64,000 bases of DNA from Ereboglobus sp. (lineage in GTDB: Bacteria > Verrucomicrobiota > Verrucomicrobiia > Opitutales > Opitutaceae), in NCBI GenBank assembly GCA_029974595.1, contig JARKRC010000069.1:118603-182602 (forward strand), written 5' to 3'. Of this stretch, positions 33,084 to 41,285 are shown piece by piece. The position numbers and the translations under genes are program-made. The notes under the pieces are model-generated. The model worked only from the letters and a program-made list of their open reading frames with translations, had not been told where the DNA came from and did no database searches. The stretch's first letter is position 1. Each line of letters opens with the position of its first letter.

Positions 33084-33614
33084 ATGCGCGATCGTTTAGC
33101 CATGCCCGCAAAACACCGACATGCGCCGCCGCTTCCGGCGCGCTTTCTCGATTTTCTCGCCGCGCTCCCCGCCGTCGCGTGGCTGGAGGATGTTGACGGA
33201 AACATCCTCGCCCGCAACCGCGACCCCGCGCGCGACGACGCCCCCTCCGCCACCCCGCCTGCGACCACGACCTATCCCCTCCCGACCCTCGATGGAAGCG
33301 CGCGGCCATTGCGCCTTGTCGCGCAAGTTTCGGACGCGGACCAAAACGGCTGCCACGCTCGCATGGTCTCCGCGCTGCTCTCCCTTTTGTTCGACGCGGA
33401 ACGTCCCTGCGGCCTCCGCCTCACGCCGCGAGAGCGCGACATTCACCGCGAATTCTCACACGGACATTCCTACAAAACCATCTCCGCGAACCTCGGTATC
33501 ACACACGAAACGGTTCGCTGGCACATCGCCCGAATACGCCAAAAACTCGGCCCCAAGTTTATCCCCATCCTGCGCCAGAAGAACTCCGGACGTTCCCAAC
33601 CTAAACCAACCTAA
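33084..33614 (+). CDS. LuxR-type HTH transcriptional regulator
   Basis: The 176-residue protein has a short PAS-like N-terminal part (FLDFLAALPAVAWLEDVDGNILARNRD) and a C-terminal LuxR helix-turn-helix (LTPRERDIHREFSHGHSYKT, then ISANLGITHETVRWHIARIR). No receiver domain is visible, so it is a stand-alone regulator. ATG at 33102 is an alternative start 18 bases downstream. It is upstream of the accessory lipoprotein cluster on the same strand and is a possible regulator of it; no direct evidence exists in the sequence. Confidence 0.8.
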   Translation: MRDRLAMPAKHRHAPPLPARFLDFLAALPAVAWLEDVDGNILARNRDPARDDAPSATPPATTTYPLPTLDGSARPLRLVAQVSDADQNGCHARMVSALLSLLFDAERPCGLRLTPRERDIHREFSHGHSYKTISANLGITHETVRWHIARIRQKLGPKFIPILRQKNSGRSQPKPT

Positions 33615-33698
33615 ATTCGTTTCTCATTGGAAAGGTTTGCTGCGAGAAAAGCGCATCTCCTCAAACACAAACGCCCAACTACAAAACAAATGCTACCA

Positions 33699-34313
33699 AT
33701 GATGAAACCAAAAAACTATAAAATCATAATCCCTTTAATCACCTCAATCGGCATGCTCCTTCTCTCGGGGTGCGGCGGCGGCCCTGGCGCAAAAGAGATT
33801 GCCAAAACTTGTGCCGATCAAATAGCGGAAGTAACAACAGCCTTTGAGGATGATCCTATGATGCAGGTGCTCAAGGCGTCCGATGAAAAGATGGCAACGG
33901 ATCTAAAAATGAAGATATTTGTCACGCTCGGCATTCCAATAGACGTGAAAAACGACAAAATTGTGGAGCCGTGGGATGTTGTAGTGCTCTCAAAAGGGTC
34001 TCCAATAAAGAGCAGCGGATTAAAGGCGGTATCCGTAAGTGTTGGATCCGGGAAGTATAGCGCATCCGCAAACACCGGCGGAGCCAGTGAGGTTCCAGCG
34101 GGCACCAAAGTATACCCCGTAATTTACAAGCTGGTCAGCAAAGATAAAAAGCATGGTGGGGTTCCGCAGGAGAAGTATTTTTACAAAGATGTCCATAAGA
34201 AATGGGCGTCTGCCAAATCGGAAGATCTGGGATTAGAAAACTCGGCAACCTATAATAAAATCCTCGCGGAATACTCTAAAGAACTTGAGGTGAAGACAAA
34301 AGGAACTCAATGA
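33699..34313 (+). CDS. Predicted lipoprotein, uncharacterised
   Basis: The 204-residue protein has a signal peptide with lipobox (IGMLLLSGCGGG; Cys near residue 23) and a soluble body with strands such as VEPWDVVVLSKGSP and KVYPVIYKLVSKDKK. It is likely anchored in a membrane facing the periplasm. The DNA is clearly AT-richer than the flanking housekeeping genes, which marks this cluster as accessory. The stop overlaps the next start as ATGA (34310-34313), so it is coupled to the EVE-like protein. The family is not recognised. Confidence 0.7.
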   Translation: MMKPKNYKIIIPLITSIGMLLLSGCGGGPGAKEIAKTCADQIAEVTTAFEDDPMMQVLKASDEKMATDLKMKIFVTLGIPIDVKNDKIVEPWDVVVLSKGSPIKSSGLKAVSVSVGSGKYSASANTGGASEVPAGTKVYPVIYKLVSKDKKHGGVPQEKYFYKDVHKKWASAKSEDLGLENSATYNKILAEYSKELEVKTKGTQ

Positions 34314-34729
34314 ATACTTGGCTAAAGCTTGTTGGTTCACAAGCCCACCCGATTACGGAAGCGCCGTGGCATGGCATTTACATGAGCCCGCTCATTGGAT
34401 TCCGCAAGGAGAACAAACCCGGCATCCAGATAGGAGACCATTTGTTTCTCTACGCGCCGGGTGGCTCCCTGCGCATATTTGCCTTGGCCGAAACGGTCAG
34501 CGATCCCGAGCACGACCCAAATTACAACCCGGAGGATCCCGAAAGCTGCCGGTGGCGGATATACGTGCGTTACATCAGAAATATGCCCGTGACTTCCGGC
34601 ATATTGCTTGATGTTATTAACGTCAAGCGACGTTTGGAATCGTCCGTGCAGCAAAAATCTCATGTGCGGCTGGAGGAAGAAGAGTCCACCCTCGCATACA
34701 AAAATCTCCCGGAAATCAAAATATTATAA
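34310..34729 (+). CDS. EVE/PUA-like domain protein
   Basis: The 139-residue protein is a single domain with the EVE-like order: early WLKLVGSQAHP, then PGIQIGDHLFLYAPGGSLRIFALAETVSDPEHD, then a C-terminal strand region. The G-D-x-h-h-h-Y motif followed by a variable loop is the usual EVE/PUA-like core, which binds modified bases in DNA or RNA. It is coupled by ATGA overlap to the upstream lipoprotein, which is odd because that protein is exported. Binding of modified nucleic acid is inference. Confidence 0.65.
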   Translation: MNTWLKLVGSQAHPITEAPWHGIYMSPLIGFRKENKPGIQIGDHLFLYAPGGSLRIFALAETVSDPEHDPNYNPEDPESCRWRIYVRYIRNMPVTSGILLDVINVKRRLESSVQQKSHVRLEEEESTLAYKNLPEIKIL

Positions 34730-34826
34730 TTATTCACATTCCGTCTGGCGTATGACTGGAGCGAGCACCGGTTGCTCCGGCAAAAGGCTTCGCCCGGCGG
34801 AAAATAAAAACCAATCCTGAAAATCC

Positions 34827-35015
34827 ATGACCTATAAATGCCCATATTGCCAGCACGAGGGGCCTCCTCGCATCGAAAAAAAAATGTCTTCCAATGGATG
34901 GATCCTATTCATTGTGCTGCTCATGCTTTGCTTCCCGCTGTGCTGGATTCCCTTCGTGATGGACGACATGAAGGAAGAAAAACGAAGGTGCATGTCTTGT
35001 GGCACGCCGCACTGA
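34827..35015 (+). CDS. Small membrane protein with split zinc ribbon (LITAF-like)
   Basis: The 62-residue protein has CPYCQHEG at the start and CMSCGTPH at the end, flanking one hydrophobic segment (GWILFIVLLMLCFPLCWIPFV). Two Cys knuckles on either side of a membrane-embedded hydrophobic stretch is the layout of LITAF-like zinc proteins. The last 17 bases overlap the start of the next gene. Its function is not shown. Confidence 0.65.
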   Translation: MTYKCPYCQHEGPPRIEKKMSSNGWILFIVLLMLCFPLCWIPFVMDDMKEEKRRCMSCGTPH

Positions 35016-35385
35016 CACATTCGTAATTCTACTATATATATCGATTAGCGTCACGATCGTGGCGTTAATCGCCCCTTTTTTTGACATTTCGGGCACATTG
35101 TCCGATCTTGAATTAAAATGCCTCGTCAGGCAATTTCTGGATTTGCCCTGTCCCACGTGCGGACTGACCCGATGGTATGCGATGATAAATAACGGTGATA
35201 TAAAAGGAGCGATTTATTTCCAGCCTTTTCATGCCTTGCTGGTCACATGGATTTTATTTATATCGATAAGGCTACTCCTACTCATGATCGAGGACAAGGA
35301 AGCCCGCATGCCCGCGTGGCATTCATACACGCTATTCATCATTCTCATGCTCAGCTTTTCATGGAATATGGCTAACGATATATAA
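34999..35385 (+). CDS. DUF2752-type small membrane protein
   Basis: The 128-residue protein has a GTG start at 34999, overlapping the previous gene. It has three membrane segments (LLYISISVTIVALIAPFF, ALLVTWILFISIRLLLLMI and SYTLFIILMLSFSWNM). The signature CPTCGLTRWYAMINNGDIKGAI with PFHAL after it is typical of DUF2752, a family of small membrane proteins of unknown role. It is in the same AT-rich cluster as its neighbours and probably in one operon with the LITAF-like protein. Confidence 0.75.
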   Translation: MARRTDTFVILLYISISVTIVALIAPFFDISGTLSDLELKCLVRQFLDLPCPTCGLTRWYAMINNGDIKGAIYFQPFHALLVTWILFISIRLLLLMIEDKEARMPAWHSYTLFIILMLSFSWNMANDI

Positions 35386-35469
35386 TAATAAACAACTTTG
35401 CCGGACGAGCAAACAGGCGGCTTTCCCGGCAGCAAAACCACACGCCTGAAATCGAAAAAATATATAAAT

Positions 35470-35805
35470 ATGCCTGAAAATACAAACAAACAACAATCAT
35501 CGCCGCTGAAGCCGATAGGCCTGCTGGCGGCAGCGTCGGCTATATTGACATTGGTTTCATTTATCCTCTGTCTCATACCGACGGGTGCGGCCCTTTGGAT
35601 TGCCATTCTTGCATCAGCGTCCGGGGTGGGCGCATTGGTGCTGTCTGTCATGAAAAGTCAAGTGTCCGGAATAGTAATATCAGTCATTGTATTGATAATA
35701 GCACTGCCTATCGTGATATGGAGTGTCCATGTATGGAACACATTGAGTGCCGTGAACGCATACAATGACGCCGCAAATGAATTAATAAGAAACTTCAGAA
35801 GGTAA
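35470..35805 (+). CDS. Small membrane protein, uncharacterised
   Basis: The 111-residue protein has a polar N-terminus (MPENTNKQQSSPLKPIG) and three hydrophobic segments (LLAAASAILTLVSFILCLIP, ALWIAILASASGVGALVLSV and GIVISVIVLIIALPIVIW). The layout resembles DUF4190-like proteins. It is the last gene of the AT-rich cluster on this strand. The ATG at 35470 follows an AT-rich leader. Confidence 0.6.
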   Translation: MPENTNKQQSSPLKPIGLLAAASAILTLVSFILCLIPTGAALWIAILASASGVGALVLSVMKSQVSGIVISVIVLIIALPIVIWSVHVWNTLSAVNAYNDAANELIRNFRR

Positions 35806-35930
35806 GGAAACACAAAAGCTGTCAATAGGCTGAAATCGAAAGTTAGCTCAAGGAATAGTCACAAAAGGGTGCAAGAGGTGCAAAAAAACGCCGTTTTCTT
35901 CGCGCCTCTCGCGTCTCTTCATGGCCATTA

Positions 35931-36087
35931 AAAAACCATCCTGTTCATCCCGTTCATCCTGTCCAAAAACAGGTCTGAAAAAGTTTAAGATTAAAGGTGA
36001 AGTTTAAGTCAGGCGGAGGGCCGGGTGGCACGGGCTGCCAGCCCGTGGTTTTTGGACAGGATGAACGGGATGAACAGGATGGTTTTT
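35931..36087. repeat. Perfect 40-bp inverted repeat with 77-bp spacer
   Basis: The left arm 35931-35970 and right arm 36048-36087 are exact reverse complements. Both arms are themselves made of the repeating unit TGTTCATCC. The spacer includes a CACGGGCTGCCAGCCCGTG palindrome (36029-36047). Confidence 0.85.
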
Positions 36088-36244
36088 CATTTTGTTAATT
36101 CTGTTCATTCTGTCTAAAAATAAAGCCCTCTTTTGGGACAGAATGGGCAGAATGAGCAGAGCACTTCTTTTTTTATCCTGTTCATCTTGTTAATCCTGTC
36201 CAAACACACGGGCAGGATGCCCGTGCCACCCGACCCGCCGCCTC

Positions 36245-36350
36245 CCTTAACCTTCATCTTCAATCTTAAACTTCCTTCTCCGTCCTCCGTGTCCTTTGTG
36301 TCTTGTCAGGCCACTCGTCTTCGACTCGTAGAGTGGTGAATCCTCCGGCC
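36245..36350 (+). repeat. 106-bp dispersed repeat, unit B
   Basis: It closely matches unit A at 32604-32709 in the same orientation (including TCCTCCGTGTCCTTTGTGTC). It follows the palindrome at 36207-36225, and unit A likewise follows a degenerate palindrome. Confidence 0.8.
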
Positions 36351-36413
36351 AAAAACCCACGGGCTGGCAGCCCGTGCCACTTCAATCCGTTCCCTTAAAC
36401 TTCATCTTTAATC

Positions 36414-37430
36414 TTAAACTCCCTTCCCGAAATCCGCATTTTTCTCGATCGTGACTTCGCCGGCGCGGACTTTTTGGACACGGCCGGTTTCGGTTTTCAG
36501 GATGAGCGAGCCTTCGGGGTCGATGCCGGAGGCGATGCCGGAGAGGCGTTCGTTGCCGGAGAGGATGGCGACGGGCCTGCCGTGGAGGAGGTCGTATTTT
36601 TTCCAGAGCGCGGCGAGGCCGGCGGCGGTCGCCTCGGGGGAATCGATGAAACGGTCGTAGGCGTCGAGCAGACGCGTGATGAGCGCGGCGATGAAGGGAT
36701 TGATGTCAAGAGGGGTGCTGTCGTTTTGCTCGGAGAACGACGTGGCGGTGGCGCGGAGCTCGGCGGGCCAGTCGGCGGGCGCGCTGTTGACGTTGAGGCC
36801 GAGGCCGAAGACGAGGTCGCGAATCTGGTCGGCGTCGATGCGGGCCTCGGTGAGCATACCGCCGGCTTTGCGGGCGCCGAAGAGGAGGTCGTTGGGCCAC
36901 TTGATGCCGGGGGTGTTTTTGACGCGCGCGGCAACGAAGTCGCAGAGGTTGACGCCCATCCAGAGCGTGAAGGTCTGCATATGCGAGGGCGTGGCGCGCG
37001 GCTGGAAGGCGAAGGTGATGTAGAGATTGCCGTTGTTCTTGCTATGCCAGGGGCGGCGGAAGCGTCCGCGGCCCTTGGTTTGCTCGCGGGCGATCAGGAT
37101 GAACGGCGCGGGAGCGCCGGCGGCGAGCTGGCGGACGGCTTCGTCGTTGGTGCTGTCGATGCTGTCGTGAACGGCGATCTCGGGGGCGTTTTTGCGCGGT
37201 GCGACAAGGAGGCGCAGGAGCGCGGCGTGCGGCGCGGCGGGCAGGCGCGCGATGCGGTAACCGACATTGCGCACGGCTTCGATTTCAAAGCCCTCGGCGC
37301 GGAGTTTTTGGAGGTGCTGCCAGACGGCGACGCGGGTGATGCCGAGTTTGTCGGCGAGCAACTCGCCAGAAACGAAAGCGGTGCGGTCGGTGAGAAGCGC
37401 GCGGAGGATGCAGGTTTCGAGGTCGGGCAT
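36414..37430 (-). CDS. birA: Biotin-[acetyl-CoA-carboxylase] ligase with N-terminal HTH
   Basis: The 338-residue protein begins with a winged helix (FVSGELLADKLGITRVAVWQHLQKLRAEG). The ligase core contains STNDEA, the biotinyl-AMP loop GRGRFRRPWHSKNNGNLYIT and KWPNDLLF with the catalytic Lys, and a small C-terminal SH3-like domain. It attaches biotin to carboxylase subunits, and the winged helix suggests repression of biotin genes as in BirA. The start at 37430 (MPDLETC) is preferred because the upstream extension would run into the neighbouring gene's region. It is 37 bases downstream of nadC on the same strand. Confidence 0.9.
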   Translation of the reverse strand: MPDLETCILRALLTDRTAFVSGELLADKLGITRVAVWQHLQKLRAEGFEIEAVRNVGYRIARLPAAPHAALLRLLVAPRKNAPEIAVHDSIDSTNDEAVRQLAAGAPAPFILIAREQTKGRGRFRRPWHSKNNGNLYITFAFQPRATPSHMQTFTLWMGVNLCDFVAARVKNTPGIKWPNDLLFGARKAGGMLTEARIDADQIRDLVFGLGLNVNSAPADWPAELRATATSFSEQNDSTPLDINPFIAALITRLLDAYDRFIDSPEATAAGLAALWKKYDLLHGRPVAILSGNERLSGIASGIDPEGSLILKTETGRVQKVRAGEVTIEKNADFGKGV

Positions 37431-37467
37431 GGGTGCGGGTTTTGGCGGACGTGTTTGATTGAACGGC

Positions 37468-38397
37468 TCAACTTTTCCAGTCGAGACCGATGTCGGCCCA
37501 GGCGGCGTGATGCACAAGCGCACCCGTCGAGACGAAGTCGAGGCCGAGCGAGGCGAGCCGGGGAAGTGTTTTCAGTGTGATGCCGCCGCTGGCCTCGGTG
37601 AAGGCGCGCCCGGCGATGAGGACGACGGCGCGCTTGAGCATGGCGGGCGTGAAATTGTCGAGCAGGATGACGTCGGCGCCCGCGTCGAGGACGGGCGGAA
37701 TTTGGTCGAGGCGGTCAACCTCGACCTCCACGGGCAGCGCGGTCTTTTTTGCGCGGGCAACGGCGGCGGCGAGGCTTTCGTTGCAGCCGAGGAGCGCGAG
37801 GTGATTGTCCTTGAGCATGACGCGGTCGAAGAGGCCGAGCCGATGGTTCCAGCCGCCGCCGCACGCGACGGCGTATTTTTCGAGCATGCGATAGCCGGGC
37901 GTGGTTTTGCGCGTGTCGAGCAGGCGCGTGCGCGATTTGCCGAGCGCCGCGACATAGCGGCGGGTCTCGGTGGCGACGCCGGAGAGGCGCTGGAGAAAGT
38001 TAAGGATGATGCGCTCGGCGGCGAGGAGCGCGCGCGGGTCGCCGGCGAGCGTGGCGAGCGTGCCGCCGGGGCGGATAAGCGCGCCGTCACGGGCGCGGAG
38101 CTGCACGGCGACACCGGAGCCGTAGGCCGCGAGGATGATCGGGAGCAGCGGAAGTCCGCACGCGACGAGCTCCACGCGCGCGACGAGGCTGGCCGTGGCG
38201 GCGCGGGGCGCGGCGGCGATGCTGCCGGTGGAGCGGTCGCCCTTGACGCGGGGGCGGACGCGCAAGCCGAGGCCAGCGAGGTCTTCGTCGCGGGCGATTT
38301 CGACAAGGCGGCGCAGATAGGCGGGATCGAGTTCGGCCCAGGTGAGTTGTGTGGTCAGCGAGACGGCGCGAGTGGCAGCGGACGTGCGGGTGGACAT
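37468..38397 (-). CDS. nadC: Nicotinate-nucleotide pyrophosphorylase (carboxylating)
   Basis: The 309-residue enzyme converts quinolinate and PRPP to nicotinate mononucleotide in NAD synthesis. It has RTLLDTRKTTPGYR-type sequence (LLDTRKTTPGYRMLEKYAV), the substrate segment GGGWNHRLGLFDRVMLKDNH, VEVEVDRLDQI and the late ILLDNFTPAMLKRAV and EASGGI motifs. It starts at 38397 (MSTRTSA). BirA follows on the same strand, so the two are likely co-transcribed. Confidence 0.93.
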   Translation of the reverse strand: MSTRTSAATRAVSLTTQLTWAELDPAYLRRLVEIARDEDLAGLGLRVRPRVKGDRSTGSIAAAPRAATASLVARVELVACGLPLLPIILAAYGSGVAVQLRARDGALIRPGGTLATLAGDPRALLAAERIILNFLQRLSGVATETRRYVAALGKSRTRLLDTRKTTPGYRMLEKYAVACGGGWNHRLGLFDRVMLKDNHLALLGCNESLAAAVARAKKTALPVEVEVDRLDQIPPVLDAGADVILLDNFTPAMLKRAVVLIAGRAFTEASGGITLKTLPRLASLGLDFVSTGALVHHAAWADIGLDWKS

Positions 38398-38437
38398 GTG
38401 GAAAAAAGTTGATTGGGCCGGCGGCGGCACGCGGCGT

Positions 38438-38824
38438 TCAGGCGATGCGGCGGTAGGTGCCGAGATAGTGTTGCGAGTTGGTTGTGGTGGCGAAGTTTTC
38501 CGGCGCGACGCCGTCCATGCCGAGGCAGATGCGGAGGCGGTTGCCGACGAGCTGGTAGATGCCGCGAATCGCGAGTACGGGCTCGCCCGGATCACGGCGG
38601 CCCACGATGTGCAGCGTATCGCCGGAAATCGTGTAGCTGCCATGAAACGACGTCTCGCCGCCGAAACGCACGGTGTAGCTGCCATCGCGGAAAACGACCT
38701 CGGTTTTTTCGAGAACCATGTCGGGCGCGGCCTCGCCCGCATATTCCAGACGCACGGCGGCCCAAGTGCCTTCGATGGCGTGCGGCGATGGCAGCGGGTC
38801 GTGTGGTGACGGGCTCTGGTTCAT
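38438..38824 (-). CDS. TIGR03067-like small protein
   Basis: The 128-residue protein is mostly beta strand, with GTWAAVRLEYAGEAAPDMVL at the start and FRDGSYTVRF...GSYTISGDTLHI in the middle. This pattern is that of the TIGR03067 domain, common in Planctomycetes and Verrucomicrobia and of unknown role. No signal peptide is seen. It is 40 bases upstream of nadC on the same strand. Confidence 0.65.
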   Translation of the reverse strand: MNQSPSPHDPLPSPHAIEGTWAAVRLEYAGEAAPDMVLEKTEVVFRDGSYTVRFGGETSFHGSYTISGDTLHIVGRRDPGEPVLAIRGIYQLVGNRLRICLGMDGVAPENFATTTNSQHYLGTYRRIA

Positions 38825-38878
38825 TTGCAAAAATATGCGAGCCGCCGGGCCGGTATTCCAGTGTTTTTATGATGCCCC

Positions 38879-39253
38879 TCACTCCAGCCCGCGCGCTTCC
38901 AAATCCTCCTCGTCCCAGCCGAGGTAGTGGCCGAGTTCGTGTAAATAGGTGAGGCGGACTTCGTCCCGAAAGATGTCCATGTCGCCGTCCGCATAATCAA
39001 AAATACTCTCCAAAAACAGCAGCACGTGCGCGGGGGGGTTGTTGCCCATGCCCGGCTCGACACCGAGCGGATCGCCTACAAAAAGGCCCAGAATGTCCGG
39101 CTCGAACTCATCGCCCACGATTTCCTCCGTTGGCCATCCGTGATACACAACCGGCAGATCACCAGCATGTTTCGCAATATCCAGCGGAAGTCTTCGCTTG
39201 GCTGCGCCGACGGTTTTTTCGGCTTCGGCAACAAGTTGTGAAAATGTCGGCAT
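38879..39253 (-). CDS. Minimal zincin metallopeptidase-like protein
   Basis: The 124-residue protein has the zinc site LTYLHELGHYLGWDEEDLEARGL near the C-terminus (H-E-x-x-H plus a downstream acidic ligand), the form of the small DUF1025/zincin family. The N-terminal part has a FSQLVAEAEKTV helix and a short strand pair. No peptidase activity is shown for this family; its role is unknown. It is divergent from the Spy-like gene at 39346. Confidence 0.8.
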   Translation of the reverse strand: MPTFSQLVAEAEKTVGAAKRRLPLDIAKHAGDLPVVYHGWPTEEIVGDEFEPDILGLFVGDPLGVEPGMGNNPPAHVLLFLESIFDYADGDMDIFRDEVRLTYLHELGHYLGWDEEDLEARGLE

Positions 39254-39345
39254 GCGTTATTTCGTTGAAACTTAAGGCAAAAATCTGTCGTCTCCCGCAA
39301 CACTGTCGCCAAAAAGGCGGCGGATCTCCAACACAAATCACACAT

Positions 39346-39726
39346 ATGAAATCCCTGAAGTTTGTCTTCGCCATTATCGCTCTTGCCATTGCTTTCGGCG
39401 GCTCCATCGCCAAAGCGCAAGACGCCAAAAAACAATCCCCGGCCGACAGGGCCAAGGCTGCCTACAACCTGACGGACGAGCAATACGCGCAGGTCAAGGC
39501 CATCTATGCCGATGCCGCGGCCCAGAAAAAAGCGCTCCCTAAGGACGAGACCAGAAAAGCCAAGGATGCCGCGATCAACAAGGAAACCAGCGAAAAGATC
39601 CGCGCAGTCCTCACGGCCGAACAGCAGGCCAAGTTCGACGACGCCCAGAAAAAAGCCAAAGGCAAAGGCAAGGGCGATGCCAAGGCCAAGGGCGACGCCA
39701 AGAAGAAAAAAGCCGCAACCGAGTAA
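39346..39726 (+). CDS. Exported Lys/Ala-rich protein, Spy/LTXXQ-like
   Basis: The 126-residue protein has a signal peptide (KFVFAIIALAIAFGGSIAKAQ) and a helical body with NLTDEQYAQVKAIYADA and VLTAEQQAKFDDAQKKAKG, two L-T-x-x-Q motifs as in Spy/CpxP-type periplasmic chaperones. The last 25 residues are a Lys/Gly/Ala-rich tail. A rho-independent terminator at 39781 follows. Confidence 0.75.
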   Translation: MKSLKFVFAIIALAIAFGGSIAKAQDAKKQSPADRAKAAYNLTDEQYAQVKAIYADAAAQKKALPKDETRKAKDAAINKETSEKIRAVLTAEQQAKFDDAQKKAKGKGKGDAKAKGDAKKKKAATE

Positions 39727-39780
39727 TCCGCGTGCCCGGCCCGCGTGACAATACGCGCGCCCGGCCTTCAACCCTTCCCA

Positions 39781-39817
39781 AAGCCGGCGCCATTCGACAT
39801 GGCCGCCGGCTTTTTTT
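39781..39817 (+). terminator. Rho-independent terminator
   Basis: AAGCCGGCG (39781-39789) pairs with the CGCCGGCTT arm (39803-39812) around an ATTCGACAT-containing loop, then a run of T. It separates the Spy-like gene from miaB. Confidence 0.8.
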
Positions 39818-39908
39818 GCGCGCGCCCCGCCCCGGCCTGCCGCGCTTTCCCGTTTGACGCGCGCGGCTCCATGCTTCTCCTCATGCAGCGCGCATCCCGC
39901 GCCAGACA

Positions 39909-41285
39909 ATGAACCGGGTATACATCAAGACATACGGCTGCCAGATGAACGAACGCGACAGTGAAGCCGTCGCGGCCATGCTGCGCGCCCGGGGCTATCG
40001 CATTGTCAACAACGAGAACGACTGCGACATCATGCTCCTCAACACCTGCAGCGTGCGCGACGCAGCGGAGCAAAAAGCCATCGGCAAAGCCGCCCATATG
40101 CAGGGCCGGAAACGCCGCAACCCCGACTTCATCCTCGGCATCCTCGGCTGCATGGCGCAAAACCGCGGCTCGGAGCTCCTCGATAAACTGCCCGACGTGG
40201 ATCTCGTCATCGGCACGCAGAAATTCCACCAAGTGCCCGGCTATCTCGACAACCTGCGGGCCGCCCGCGACGCCGGCCTGCCCGTCGCGGAAAGCATCGT
40301 GGATATCGCCGAGGAAGCCGGCTCGCAAAACACGATCAAAGACCATCTCACCCCCGATTCCGCCGGCGGAGACGCGGAAACCGGACGCCAGGTGAGCGCC
40401 TTCGTCTCGATCCAGCAGGGTTGCAACATGGATTGCGCCTTCTGCATCGTGCCAAAAACGCGCGGCGACGAACGCTCGCGCCCCATGGACGACATCGTTG
40501 GCGAATGCCGCCAGCTCGCGGCCCGGGGCGTGCGCGAAGTCACGCTGCTCGGCCAGATCGTCACGAGCTACGGACGCCGCGATTACTCGCACACCGGCGG
40601 CGTATCGCCCTTCGTGCAATTGCTCGAACGCGTGCATGCCATCGACGGCATTGAGCGCATCCGCTTCACCTCGCCGCACCCGCGCGGCTTCAAGCAGGAC
40701 CTCGTCGAGGCCTTCGCCCCCGGCCGCATGCCCAAGCTCTGCGAACAAGTCCACCTGCCCATGCAGTCCGGCAGCGACCGCATCCTCAAGGCGATGAACC
40801 GCCCCTACTCGCGCGACCGCTACCGCGAAATCGTGGACTCCCTACGCGCCGTGAATCCCGGCATCTATTTCTCAACCGACGTGATCGTCGGATTCCCCGG
40901 CGAGACCGACGGGGATTTCGAGCAGACGCGCGAGCTCTTCGAGGCGTGCAACTACGACATGGCCTACGTATTCAAATACTCGATACGCACGGGCACGCCC
41001 GCCGCCGCGCTCGCGGACCAGGTGCCCGACGACGTGAAGGAGCACCGCAACCAGGCGCTCCTCGACATCCTCCGCCGCAATTCCCTCCGCCGCAACGAAT
41101 CGCTCCTCGGCGCCGTGCAGGAAGTCCTCGTCGAGGGCCCCGACAAGACCGGGCGCCGCTTCACGGGCCGCACGCGCGGCAACCGCGTGGCGATTTTCGA
41201 CACGCAGCCGCACCGCGTCGGCCAGCTCGCGCCGCTCCGGATCACCCGCGCCACCGTGAGCTCGCTCTACGGCGACCTGGTGTGA
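39909..41285 (+). CDS. miaB: tRNA-2-methylthio-N6-dimethylallyladenosine synthase
   Basis: The 458-residue radical SAM enzyme adds a methylthio group to i6A37 of tRNAs. It has the N-terminal UPF0004 domain with Cys ligands (TYGCQMNERDS, LNTCSVRDAAEQKA and GCMAQ), the radical SAM cluster motif GCNMDCAFCIVPKTRG and a C-terminal TRAM domain ending in LYGDLV. The length and motif order are normal for MiaB. No operon partner is adjacent; the gene follows a terminator. Confidence 0.93.
   Translation: MNRVYIKTYGCQMNERDSEAVAAMLRARGYRIVNNENDCDIMLLNTCSVRDAAEQKAIGKAAHMQGRKRRNPDFILGILGCMAQNRGSELLDKLPDVDLVIGTQKFHQVPGYLDNLRAARDAGLPVAESIVDIAEEAGSQNTIKDHLTPDSAGGDAETGRQVSAFVSIQQGCNMDCAFCIVPKTRGDERSRPMDDIVGECRQLAARGVREVTLLGQIVTSYGRRDYSHTGGVSPFVQLLERVHAIDGIERIRFTSPHPRGFKQDLVEAFAPGRMPKLCEQVHLPMQSGSDRILKAMNRPYSRDRYREIVDSLRAVNPGIYFSTDVIVGFPGETDGDFEQTRELFEACNYDMAYVFKYSIRTGTPAAALADQVPDDVKEHRNQALLDILRRNSLRRNESLLGAVQEVLVEGPDKTGRRFTGRTRGNRVAIFDTQPHRVGQLAPLRITRATVSSLYGDLV

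Larger units (their letters stand above)
35806..36413. other. Non-coding, repeat-rich stretch
   Basis: It contains a perfect 40-bp inverted repeat (35931-35970 and 36048-36087), three CACGGGC-type palindromes (36029-36047, 36207-36225 and 36358-36376), further degenerate copies of a CTGTTCATCCTGTC motif, and 106-bp repeat unit B. No gene is supported. Confidence 0.75.
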
